59,054 bases of DNA from assembly GCA_018398765.1 (NCBI GenBank), contig JAHBMJ010000029.1:1-59054 (forward strand). The letters are read 5' to 3'. Below the pieces are notes generated by a model. The model was not told the DNA's origin and did not search any database. It saw only the letters and a list, made by a program, of their open reading frames with translations. The position numbers were made by a program, and so were the translations under genes. Shown here one piece after another: positions 35,028 to 47,212 of this stretch; the first letter of the stretch is position 1, and each line of letters starts with the position of its first letter. The stretch comes from Chromera velia (lineage: Eukaryota; Sar; Chromeraceae).

Positions 35028-38000
35028 TCATCTTCCTATCAACTGCCGTGTCCGATCAGCCAGCCATTTCCGTAGTTGTGCTCCTCCAACCACAGCGTCC
35101 CTTTCCTCCACAAAATCTACCCACTTCTCCCAGAACTGTACATCGCTGTCGGGGGACGCCAGCCGACCCGATGCATGAATTGCGCCGTCCCGCAACGTTC
35201 TCTCGTTCGCAAAGACAACCAAGCCCCGTCGTGCCCGGGTCAGCATTACGTTCATCCGCCTACACGCATCCAGCCCGGGCACCCGGGTGTTCATGAGAGA
35301 GGCAATGTCAGGGAGAGAGCGCATCCAAGATCGGTATTTTGTTTTCGCATTTGCCTGTCTACTTATCTATCTGTCCGTCTATCTTTTTGAATGCAGTTTC
35401 ACTTGTTTGACACAAAGAACCACCATTGAACTTCTCACAACGGAACTACTTTCATGCAAACAGAAGAAAGCCCCCTTTCCTAAGAAAAACGCGGAGCCAA
35501 ACCAAGCCCCATACCAAGGATCGAGCCGATGCCAAACACCACGCAGTCAGAAGGCCGGCCGAAAAACTCACACGGAAGAAAAGCCCTATGCGAGTCGCGA
35601 GAGCGATTCACAACAGAAAACGATCCAACAAGATCAGATGACTGGAAGGCAGGCGGGAAAAAAAGGAATTGTGGACAGAGTAAAAAACCTGGTTCCTTCA
35701 TTGCTTCAAAAAAGAAAAGCACACAGACACCGACCCCTTATCTTCCTTCCCCCTCTTGATGCACATACCTGTAGTCTGTCAAGAATCCGAGTCGCCCCTC
35801 TCTGTTAGCTCGGACTGCCGAGAACAACACAACGTCCTTCTCCTTCCCCTGGAATCCGTCAACTGTGCCGATCTGCATTCATTCATTCGTCAATCAATCA
35901 ACAAAAGGGGCAAATATGCATATTCACAGTATTCTTCTTTCGGCTCTCAAAATTCACTCTTCTACTCTTTCGTTCCCTTTCGGAAGTGCCAAGTAAGGAT
36001 AGGAACACAAAGCAGACGCAAGCAGACACACAAAACTACCCCTCCCCCTTCTCCCCAGCCGACCTGCAATCCCTTGAACGAAATTCCCCCGACCCCCCTT
36101 CTCTTCTCCTCCCTCTCGAGATCCTCTACCATTCCCTGCAGCCTCTTTCTCTGGGCCTGGTAGGGTGTGATGATCCCGATCTCAGAGGGCGGAGTGCCGC
36201 TTGCCACGACAGAAAAAAGTGTGGCGACAACCAGCTCAGCCTCCTGCATGCAGACGCACACAAAAATCCGGCCAGGAATTAACCAGCAGGAGCTCAGAGA
36301 CCTTCCCCGAGTGGTTCCAAAGAGACCTGTGCATGCCGACACGTTGAGCGTTTAGAGACAAGCGGAAACAAAACGAAAGAGTAGCAGAGGAACAAATCGG
36401 AAACTAAAAACATTACCGAGCAACACGAAATGAGAAAAACAGAAACAAAAGAGGGAAATCCCGGAAGAGAACGTATAGAGTAAGGAGGGCGATTAAATTT
36501 TCTGCCTGACTCACTGCCCTTGTTCATCAAAACAACTTCCACTGCGTGAAAATGACCTTAGCACCGCGACCCACGCACCGCTTTATTCGAAAACGAGCCC
36601 CCCGACTGCAGTTCCACTCCTTCTGTGACATCCACGAGATTCACCCTGCAGTCCCGACATTTATCGTTGCCCTTCCAGGGGAATCCATTCACGGGGGGAC
36701 GGTCCTGGGCAGTGACCCCATCCGTCAGTTTGTTCTCGTAGAAGTGGCCATTCGAGAAAGCGAACAGGGAAGGGTGCATTCTGCGCTGGACGTTCAGAAG
36801 CACGGGTTCGCACGTCTTTGCCTTCACCAGTCTCTCGAACAGAGACACGCTCAGTCCGGTCTTCTGCGCCTCCCTCGACAGGACCGTGGGAGGCAACTGC
36901 TTCTCGTCACCGATGAGGACCAACCTGGAGGGACCCTTGCCGAGGGGGACAAGGGAGCTGACCTCAGGCACCTGCATGCATGCAGGCCGTCATGGGCGTT
37001 TGTTTCCTGTTCCGGGTGTCTGTCTGCAAATGGGGGACCCTCACTGACCAACCATGTGGATGAATCGGCAGATATCTTTGTCGCAGGATAGATCATTTTT
37101 TTTCTTCAAGTTGACTTTCTTACTTTTCTTGCCTCTCGACATTGGATCAGGGTACAGTGAATAAAGAACAAGTGAGTGGAATCCCTGAGTGCAGTACTCA
37201 TCGACCAAAGTACGGAAACATCCTAGATAGAGACGCGTAAGAAAGACGGAAGCAAACGAGAAGAGGACGCCGACAGGTTTTCTCTCATCTATGCAGAAGG
37301 CAAAAAAAAGAACCCGGGAGATTTGTAAGTGGAAACATTGAGCAAAAGTGAACAGAAAGAAAAGCAGTGAGCCCAGCCACCTGGCCGCTCTCATCGATCA
37401 AGAGGCTGTCGAAGGGTCCCCTCCCCATTCCCCTGTTGGCCACGTTTGCGCAGGTGGTGATGATCACGTCAGCAGGAGCATTCTGAAGGGAAGGAAGGGG
37501 GTAGGGGAATGAGGGATTGTCTCTGTCTTTCCTTCCGACAAAGGCTTGACTGTTTGAGGTGAAGAGATTTTTCCTGAATGGAAAAATGACCTTAAAAATT
37601 TACTTTTTCAAACACTTGACAGATAGATGGACAGATGAATTTAGATAGAAAGAAAGAGGCGGAAGGACCGGCAGAGAAAAAAAAAGAGCGACTCACTCCC
37701 ACCCTCACCCACTCCCCCTCCCTCGCTGACGTTGTTTGGGTCAGGAGGTTCCTCTCCTCTCCTCTCTCTTTCCTGCTTTGCCACGGCCATGTCTACAGCG
37801 TCTGATATTGAGAGCTGGAGACCCGACTGAGGAGGAGGCCTCGACTGAGTTGCCTTCCAGGACTCATACATGAGAGGGTACGAGGCTTTTAGACTCCGCT
37901 CCATAACGGCCTCAGATTCCTCGTCCCCTCTTCCAGGTCCGGCACGAAGACAATGCACTCCGAGGCCAAGCTGCAACCTTGCAAGGAAGAAGGCCGGGTG

Positions 38001-41000
38001 CAATTGTCGATTGATAGATCGAAACATAAAAGTTTTGTCTTGGTCTAGCTGCCGATTGCATGACCTTCTCTTGTGGCTTGCAGAGCTTTGAATCGACAGG
38101 TATGTGTGCATGCCGCAAAAGCAAAAGCGAGAGGGCTGATGTTTAATGACTCCTCCCTTTGGATTTTCCTTCCCTTCTTCCTTGAGTCCCTCTGTCCTTT
38201 GTGCTTCTATGAATTTTTGTGCATCCTGTCGGTGGACACAATTCCGCGTGTGCACTCTTCTTTGCATTTTTCTTCTTTTTTCATTAGAAGCTGCTCAATC
38301 TAAAAGGGGAGAAGAAGGACGAAAAGGGGAGGCTAAGGAAAGGGTAGAAGGGGGGTTTCTCCCATCGCATTTACTTCATTTTCCGAACACCCACACACAC
38401 ACATAGCCTGGCCCACCCACCAGCTCCTCCGTCAAGTTGTCTGCGGCAACCTCTGATCCCGTGACTGCCAGGATTCTTTTTTTCGGTCTCCACTTCCTAT
38501 CTCCTCCTCCCTTTTCTGCCTCCTCCTTTTCCCGCACTTTCTTGAGTCTCTCAGCGGTGCACCAAGCCTCAACGACGCTGCACGCGACGGTCGTCTTCCC
38601 ACACCCAGGAGGACCCTGCACGAGGGTCAAGCGGTTGCACAGGGCAGACTGCACCGCCTTCTCCTGCACGCACGTGTGCACATACATACACAGACAGTCT
38701 CCTTGACACTCGAGTGGGTTGTAAGACTCCCTTGGTGCTGATCCGGTCGGCGCAGATACAGGCGACACAATCACGTTCTGCAAAGCCGGCCTTTCGAACG
38801 CACGCCTTCAAGTAAAACGGAAAGCACTCATACAGATTCCTCTCATCCGATGGAAACAGAGGCTTTTGTCGATGACTGATCAATGAAGGCTGGAAGAAAA
38901 GAAAGAAAGAAAGACTGGTCTTCCGTACACATGTGAAAGTCGGTCGTTGAGCAGGGCAATTCAAAAGTTCTCAGGGAACACAAGCGAAAAGTTCTAAGAG
39001 AATCAAAGTCAAAAAATGGTCAGAGAACACAAGGACAACAGAGAACGTATCAATTCGAATGTAAACCAAGCAAGAGGTCGCCGGAAAAGACAAGACCCCA
39101 CCTGTGCGGGCGTGAGGATTTCGGCCTTCGAGCATGGCAGAGGCTCATCCACAGGCCACTCCGGAGCGAGCGTTGGCAGGGTCCCTTCTCGCAGTCCTTC
39201 CCTGCATTTGGGAACGCATTCGCATTTACACTTCGGGAACAAATGAGGACTCTGTCTCTCAGGCTCGAATGCACACACACAGAAGGGCCGGGAGGGGGAG
39301 ATAGAGGGGAGGAGGGAAGCAGGAGGAGAAAGAGAGAGGGGCGGCGACATAAACGGGAGAATGTAAGCTACAGGGGAATATGCACAAAAAGCAAGGGGGA
39401 AAGAAGGAAAGCCGCCCTTTTTCTCTTTTCTGTTTGACAGGCGAAGTGAAGTCATCTTCCACTTGGAGGCGCTGCAAGGGATTCACTTGACAGATCATGT
39501 GAACGAAGGGAAAAAAAATTAACGATTTCTCGGTCAATTACAAACAAGTGACTGACTGTGCGAGTGCCTTCGCCTTCTCAGAGCTCGAGTCCAGAAGAAT
39601 CTCACTCAGGGCCTCATCGAACACGAACCTTTCTTTTTCTTTTTCACTCGAGGCCCTTCTCTTCTCTTTTTCCTTTTTCTTCCCACGACCTCTCAATGAG
39701 CCAAGGGGAGCTCTAGTGAGGTGCTCAAGTGCCTTCTGCTCCTTCGCAAAAGTTCCTTCGTTGAGGTAAAGAGGGAACACGCCCACCAGGGGGGCAACGA
39801 TCTCTTTCCTCTCAGGAGCGTTGGAGAAATCTGTCTCCATGTCGGGGTTCGCTTCCAGTACAGGACCTGCACACACAACAGGCAGGGTCATCCGTGTCTC
39901 CATCATCGAGAAATTCCAATCTCTTCGATCTGGTGGGTTTTCTCTCCAGAAACGGACGCGTACCAACCTGCCACAACTCATTTAAGGGTAAGCAACTGTG
40001 ACTGACTGCCTCACTGACTGACAGACCGACCTGCAATCATCTTCCAGGCCTCCACTGAGGAAGGGAATGACAGCTCTACTGTGTCGCTCTTGATGTCCTT
40101 CACCGTGCACAGAGCACACCTCGATAAATCCGAGGTGTCCGGCACGAGATCTTTTTCAATTTTCTCCCCTCCACTCCCACCATGATGTTGGAGCTTCCCT
40201 TTTCCTTTTTCTCTCTCCACCAACGGGCACAGAAGCATCAGGTTGCCCCTTTCCAGCACTGAGAATCCGAGTGCAAATGACAAAGCAGGATCTGCCGCCT
40301 GAGGCAAGATCAGCTTGAAGGACGCCTCAGGAAGTGTGGAGGAAAGAACAGAAACCGAAGAGGTATCTTCCTCCTCGATGAGTTCTTCTCCATCTCCTTC
40401 CGAGTTCTCTCCTCCTCCCCTTTCCTGACTCCATTCATCAAATGCAGACAGAGACGGATCCCACTCACCCCCACTCATGACCATCTGACTTGAACTGGAA
40501 CCTTCACCATACAATGGGTGCTGCCATGGGTTTAATGAATTCTCAAAATCAGACTGACCCCACCCTCCCCCCCAAGAAACGCCCTCTTCAGTCTGGGCTT
40601 CAGACCAATCCTGCGTCTCAGCCCCTTCCTCTACGTCTCCTCCATTCTCTGTCCAATCCTTACCTTCCCCTTGTATTTTCACAACCTCAACGTTCTCCTC
40701 CTCCCCTTTTTGAACCCCTTCCCATCTTTGCCACGAATCATTGTCTTCCTCTCCCCATTCTTCTTCACCTTCCCCCCCTCCGTCTACCGATCCCTCTTCC
40801 TCTAACTCCTCCCCCCACTGGGCACCTGCCCCACTGCGCATCCACTCCTCTTCGCTCGTCGGCCCAACGTCTTCTCCTTCACTTGCTGCCCATTCCTCTT
40901 CATGTCCCCTATCCCACTCCCCGTTTGTTTCCCCTTCAAGTCCCAAACCACTCCCACCATCCACCCCATACAAAGATGATGATGCCCCCCCGTCTACCCC

Positions 41001-41308
41001 ATACACCCACTCGCCTGCCTCAGTTCCCTCCGTCCACCCCTCACCCCCACCCCATCCCGCCTCAGGTAACCAAGTCCCCACCGCCCCATGATCTGACCCC
41101 ACACACCCCTCCGCCTGCAATGCCATCCACGCGTCTCCTCCGACCCCCTCTCCGCCCTGCCACCCCTCCCACCCCATTTCTTCTGAAGGTGCAGCTGGAG
41201 GAGGTAGAGGGGGAGGGACGGAATGGACGTTCATGACCAGAAAAGCACCTGCGTGGATGAGTCACAATAAATCCATTGACCTTTTCGCTTTGCGTGTGCA
41301 AGCATGCA

Positions 41309-41350
<42 letters not shown>

Positions 41351-43607
41351 CGCGCGCGCGCGCATATGTCCATGCATCTATCCGTACGCATTTGTCCATC
41401 CCTCTTTCACAGACTCGCACACACACATACACATACACACACACAAAAACAAACAAAGACACAGACATAGTGCTCTCTCCATTAAAATCTGTGGATAGAA
41501 GTTTAACACATGACTTGCACAAGCTGCATGAAACCCTGCGTGAAATCAATAAAAGGGAAGCCCATGTGTTGAGGACCTCCATGATTCCAAATACAGATTC
41601 GATTTGCAGCAAAGAGGAAACAAAAAAAGTCAACCGAGATACAGGTCCCACACGAACTGCTTACTCACGCACTCACTTGTCACATTCCCTCTTGACAAAT
41701 GTTGATTCTCCAACAAGACCTTCCCCGTTCCCTCTCCCACACCCACAGCCTCCCCTGCAGTCTCTTCATTTTCTTTGTCCTCCTCCTTTTCGTCGCTGCT
41801 CGTAAGGACAGTCGGAGCGTGCCAGCCTTTCACTTCTCTGTTGATATCCTCAAGTCTCTCGAGGCCTGTCAGATACTTGAACTTCGCATAGTACCTGCAT
41901 GCATGCATTGTGTCGGTTGGTTGGTCAGACAAAACAGACACACAAACATTCACATACACAGTCAGACTGCCGAGCTCCGTTCTCTCTTCAGACCAATCCT
42001 GCAGTCCACATTCTTCATCACCTTATCCATTCATTCATTCATTTATTCATTCATTCATTAGGCAATCAGCCATTCGCTATTCCTTCTATATGTCCACGAG
42101 TGGCTTGACAAAATCCAGCAGCTTCACTCACTCTTTGACCCCCTGATGCACTCACACACCAGTCTCTCACACGCACACGCACGCACGCACTCACTTGCTC
42201 TCTCGCTCACTCACATGGCGTGCATTCTGGATGGAAACTCCGAAGCACTAGGAGCCAGTGCAGCCAACTTATGGAGGGTGTGCACCGCAACGTCCCGGTT
42301 CAGCGTGTGCACCAGTGAATCCATGCACGCACTCCATGTGCGCACAGGCCTGCAGACAGAGAAGAGAAAGACAAAGACAGAGAAAGAATCGGTCTTCTGC
42401 TCACCCACGCACCCCCATACACCCCTATTCTCGCAGAACGTCACTGCACGATGATCAAATTGTCACTCCACTGACATGTAGGCTTTTTTTCCGTTTCCCC
42501 CGTCTCCTTCTGGCAAGGACTCTCCGGGTTCTCCCTCGTGCCCGTCCTTCTGGGCGTAGCTGTCGAGCAGATAGTGGATGTCCGCCTGGGAGTTTACGCC
42601 GACGAGGAACGAGAGCGCAGGGGGAAGTAGAATTCTCTCCACTGCGGGAGGCCCTGTGACCAGTAGAGAGGCCAGACTGGCAAGATCCGTCCGAGCTAAG
42701 CTCTGCCTGGCTCGCTTCCTCTCTTCCTTGCTCAGAACCACATCCCTGCTAGACTGCAATCCGATGGGGCAGACCCTCAGAGCCTGGGTCGAGGCGACAG
42801 AGGGGAATGAACAGAAGGGCATAATTGTGCATCGCATGGGATGGCCAGAGCCTAAGAAGTGGCTCACAGGCTTTGACCAGGACAATTTCGGATATCCAGG
42901 ACTTGTTTCCTTGAGAAAGAAAAAAAAGTCCTGGCCAGAAGGAGAGCTCCAAGTGTACATGAGTATTTTTTTTTTTTCGTATGCAGAAGAAACATGGTAA
43001 CGAAAAAAAGATATTACCAAGATTGCAGGCTGCGGGTGCTTGCAGTCGCAATGCAGAAAGGGAAACAGACTATCACGGTCAGTCGACCTCAACTTTGTGA
43101 GGGAGAGACAGGGGCGGATCGAGTTGGAACAGAAAGCGAGAGAAAGGGTCTCCTTTACTTACCTCCCACAACCGCTTCACTTCAAACAAATTGACTCCAA
43201 GTAAAGACTCCACAGCCCGCACTTTCGCCACCAGCAGCGCGGCCTCTCCAGACGTAGCGATAACATCCTTCACCACTGCTTCTTGGGTGCCGGCCCCTGC
43301 TGGCTCTGTGTCCTCCTCTGCTTTGTCCATGTGTGTAAAGCGTGCAACAGCAGAAGCACAGAATCCCTCTGCCAACCTGAGCTCCCGTTCGACGCCATCG
43401 ACTTCAATGCCCATTTTCGGAAAAATTTTCTGTGTCCATTTTTCGAAATCTGCGTATGGGGTCTCTTCAGGACCTCCCCCCTTGGGGTTGGGGGGGAAGA
43501 GTGCTTCTTCTGCTGGAGTCAGAAGGTCGTAGACGCACTCCCCCCCTTTCTCTCTCTCCGTCAAAAGAGAAAGCTCATTCGCGAGTGAGTCGTCCAGGGA
43601 GACCTTC

Positions 43608-43640
<33 letters not shown>

Positions 43641-43838
43641 GGTAGGTGAAGGAGGATTCGAATGAAGGGGTTATTCTATTCTAAAGAAAAAATCTAATGG
43701 CGCTCTGAAACGCAACACCAAGGAGAAAGTCGGTGCAGCTATTAAGACACGCCCTCACAAAATCTGTCGCTGCCTGCGAGAACCTACAAAAGAGAGGGAC
43801 ACTATCTGGCCACACAGACTATGAGTGAGGCTCTGTGT

Positions 43839-43935
<97 letters not shown>

Positions 43936-44818
43936 AGAGAGAGAAAGAGAGAGACTTGTTGTGCGGCTCTCAAAGAGCCCTCGATCCCGCTTACCCACCC
44001 TCGTTCTGTCTTCGGACAGCGCCATCCCCTCGATGGACAGAACGGCATCACGAAGAAGGGAATACCCAAATTCCCTCAGAGGCAGCCTTCTGCCATACAA
44101 CTGCACTCAAAAGTGAGAGGTTGCGAATATTGTCCGAATCTCTTTCGTTCACATAATCTGAAGATGGTTACAGCAATACTGGCGGTCAGTCTGCGAACTA
44201 AGAAAGATACCATTGTACACTTGCAGTGCTGATATCTAAACAGAAAGCGGACAAGAGCAAGACTCTGCGTTTTGGGTCTAATTCACGGTGAAGATGAACT
44301 GAGAGAAGAATAGAGCAAAATCCCGAGAGATCATTCTCACCCACCTTCGTGTACGCCTCACGGATTGTTTTTAGATCCATGCCGTCTTCAGGACCTCCAG
44401 AGATAACCCAGGCAAGGACCCTGGCAAGAGGCCGAGGAAGGGGCCCCGGGACGCTTTTCTTTTCCTTTTTCGTGTGTTTTGGTGTTTCTTCTTCCTCATC
44501 CAATTCGGAGACGGCAAGCGCCAATTCCTTCAGTGCCGTCTCCGTCTCCAGAGACGGGATGTACGGCGGTGTTGTCTCATCCTCATCGACGTCAATATCC
44601 CATTTCCTTTTGTGCTTCCCTCGAGTTCTTGTTAGAGGATCGATAGGCAAACCAGCACGTTGTCGGCGTGAGAAAGGGGAGAGAGATCGAGAAAGTTCCT
44701 CAGAGAAGGGCCTCACCAAGAAGCAACATGCAAATTCCAGCTGAACAGACAAAAGCAGCAAGCCATACACAAAGAGTGAGCTGACTACGCTCTTCTGGTG
44801 GAAATCCTCTGCTCCCAT
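35028..44818 (-). CDS. UPF1/SMUBP2-like superfamily 1 helicase with plastid-type bipartite leader
   Basis: Sixteen exons: 44818-44345, 44100-43999, 43603-43163, 42753-42476, 42349-42215, 41894-41677, 41248-40031, 39866-39557, 39201-39102, 38777-38421, 37970-37713, 37482-37381, 36971-36579, 36243-36064, 35872-35769, 35259-35028. All junction phases agree; 1633 aa. Helicase motifs in order: GPPGCGKT (about 1147), motif Ia (ILAVTGSEVAADNL), ADVIITTC, LLIDESGQ (1331), LVLIGDEKQLPP (1352), VQRRMHPSLFAFS (1394), IGIITPYQAQ, TVDGFQGKEKD (1525) and RRMNVMLTRARRG (1558). This is the SF1B group of UPF1, SMUBP2/IGHMBP2 and senataxin, ATP-driven 5'-3' RNA/DNA helicases. The N-terminus has a hydrophobic signal sequence (VYGLLLLSVQLEFACC) followed by FLVRPF and a basic Ser-rich stretch, as in proteins imported into complex plastids. 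Exon 7 adds an acidic Trp/Gly-rich low-complexity region before the beta-barrel part. Confidence 0.9.
41310..41362 (+). repeat. (GT)n(GC)n microsatellite in a helicase intron
   Basis: A GT run of about 19 units followed by an alternating CG run of about seven units, in the intron between exons 6 and 7. An alternating purine-pyrimidine tract of this kind can adopt Z-DNA. Confidence 0.9.
43604..43641 (+). repeat. (CAGA)n repeat next to the helicase exon 3 acceptor
   Basis: About nine CAGA units abut the exon 3 acceptor. On the gene strand it reads (TCTG)n directly before GAAG, so the microsatellite supplies the pyrimidine-rich tract of this 3' splice site. Confidence 0.9.
43836..43953 (+). repeat. 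(GT)n(GA)n compound microsatellite in helicase intron 2
   Basis: GT run followed by about 80 bp of GA with few interruptions; on the gene strand a CT tract followed by CA. It lies in the 395-bp intron between exons 2 and 3. Confidence 0.9.
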
Positions 44819-45599
44819 TGTCACAGAGTGCGCGAAGGCTGATAAAGAGGCACCGATCCGACAGACTCACTTAGAGCATTACACCGAACGCCGTTCGCGT
44901 GACAGGCTACACGTTGACTGAGTAGACGTCCGCTCCAAAAATCGCACACAACCGAAAGCTCGTCAGCAGAGAACCGCACAAAAGCGTCATCCCAGAAAAG
45001 CAATTCCTTGATGTGATTGCGAATCATGGATCTACTCCCCTAGCTGCAGGCATCGCGGTGCAGATGACCATGCAGGATTGCATGATTATGACTGTCAGAT
45101 TAATTGTCACACCTGTCAGACTTAATTTCCGTGCAGCTTTTTTGACTTTTTGGTGCACTACGTCACTGTTGCCGTGTGTTGCCAAGTGTTGTCCTAAAAG
45201 TCCGGAGTGTTGCCGCCACTGAGGTATGTGTAGACGGAGACATTCAAACGCGGCTGAACTTGCCGCTGAAGTCAATTAGCAGTGCTTCTCTCTTATATAT
45301 CGAACAATGATGTTCGTCTGACACCGAATCAGAAGGTGAAACGGCTGGAGGTGCTGCTTTGAGGCCAAGAAGACACTTTTCTGCAAGGACGACAGCGATC
45401 TAGCTCGCGGCATTTGCATGGTGGTCACGCCAACAGAATGTGATTCACGACCCGACATGATGACAGAGTTTCTTTGTCAACGCACCTCCAGGTTCTATCC
45501 TGCACCGTCCAGCTGTCTCTGCGGTGCGTTCTGAAAACCTTTTCACAGTACACGAGCTAAGTCTCTGCCGTATTCGGTTAGCTTATACCTTCATCCGGG
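44819..45599. promoter_or_regulatory. Divergent gap between helicase and TtcA genes
   Basis: These 781 bp lie between two start codons facing outwards. The sequence has mixed composition, with no AT-rich island and no simple repeats, unlike most gaps here. A shared bidirectional promoter is plausible because both products carry plastid-type leaders. No specific element can be named. Confidence 0.45.
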
Positions 45600-47173
45600 A
45601 TGGTCGTCTCCTCTTTTGTTTCTGCCTCTCTACCGTGGGCCCTTCTCCTTCTGTCCTTCTGCGGTCCCTCACCTACTGCCTTCTCACTGCACAGCACTGC
45701 AAGCGGGGTGCAGAGTCGCGGACGCTGTAGCCTCATAAGGGGTGGACCTGTAAGCCAGTTGTGCGCAGTCCCTGACACGCAAACGGAAGCAGGAAGCCAA
45801 ACAGACAGGGACCTCTCCCGTCTCCAAGGTAGACTGATGAAGCAGCTCCGACAGACCTGCAGAGAGTTCGGCATGATCGAGCCGAACGACCACATCATGG
45901 TATGCGTCTCGGGTGGCAAGGACAGCGCCACCCTGCTGGTCCTCCTGCAACACCTGCAGCAATCCCTTGCACCTGTCGTGCCCTTCAGGGTCAGATTGTG
46001 TGTGTATATATGTAGTTTTCGGCGTCGTTATTTGAACATGGTTTTTTTGCGTGTTTCATCGTGAACGAAAGTTTGCAGCTTTGGCACTGCCGCAACACGT
46101 GCACTTCGATTCTTGTGTCAGACTCGAGTGTCTGGAATAGCCCCTTCTTTCCGCCCACAGATCAGTGTAACTGCTGCCTTTCCGCTGATTTGCATATGGC
46201 CATCCATGTAATGGCTCTGTTCGTCTCTATCTTTTTCGTTCTGTATGTGTCGCCGGCTCTCTGCTCGCCTGACCGCCTGCGAGCCGGTATGTCTTGATCG
46301 CGCGAAAAACGAGAGGGATGAACAGCGAAAAACACAGCAAGTAGTGGTACGGGGAGAAAACAAGCCGGAAATCATTTGTAGGGGGTCTACCCATTCATCC
46401 ATTCATCTATGCAGCTGACAGCAGTCCATCTTGACCAGCAACAGCCGGGGTACAACGGAGAGCCCCTGGTCTCCTGGCTGGAATCTCTCGGAGTTCCCTT
46501 CCGCATTCTTTCCGAGGACACCTACTCTGTCGTCAAGGAGAAGGTCCCAGAAGGCAAAACTTACTGCTCTCTCTGTTCTAGACTGCGGAGGGGAATCCTC
46601 TACACGGCTGCGGAGGAAATAGGTGCGAACAAGATCGCTCTAGGCCATCATGCAGACGATGCGATAGAGACGCTGTTCTTGAACATGATCCATCAGGTCG
46701 GGTGGGGGGGAGAAATTTAAGGGGAAACTATTTGGTGCAGTCAACATTCGTTGTATCCGTTGCCGTATGTGACTTTCTCCTTTGAATGTGCTCATGGTCT
46801 TTCAGACGATTATGCACACGGCAGGCATCCAGACTTTCTTTTCGAACAGTCAAGTCACTCATGATTCAATGGGTGCACGGGGGCTTGGGAAGTCTCTGTG
46901 GTCTTTTCCTCTTGTTCCAAGCCGGACAGCAGGAACAAAGCGCAGTAGAGAGACTAAAAAGCAGTGAGACAAGCGAGTGGGCGCACAGAAGCCTTCGCGC
47001 TTGGTTTCTAGGTATAAATGCAGTCACACTCACTCTCTCTCACACACACATACACATACACACACACGCACACGTACGTGTACAAAGAGGGCAAGTGGGA
47101 GAGACAGAGCAATAGAAGAGAGAGAGGGGGGTGAAAAGAGAGAGAGGGAGAGGGAGAGAGAGGGAGAGGGAGA

Positions 47174-47212
<39 letters not shown>

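Noticed and set aside
40490-41236. 248-codon Pro/His-rich plus-strand ORF
   Set aside because: It is the antisense shadow of the acidic Trp/Gly-rich helicase exon 7, which is linked in phase to conserved helicase exons.
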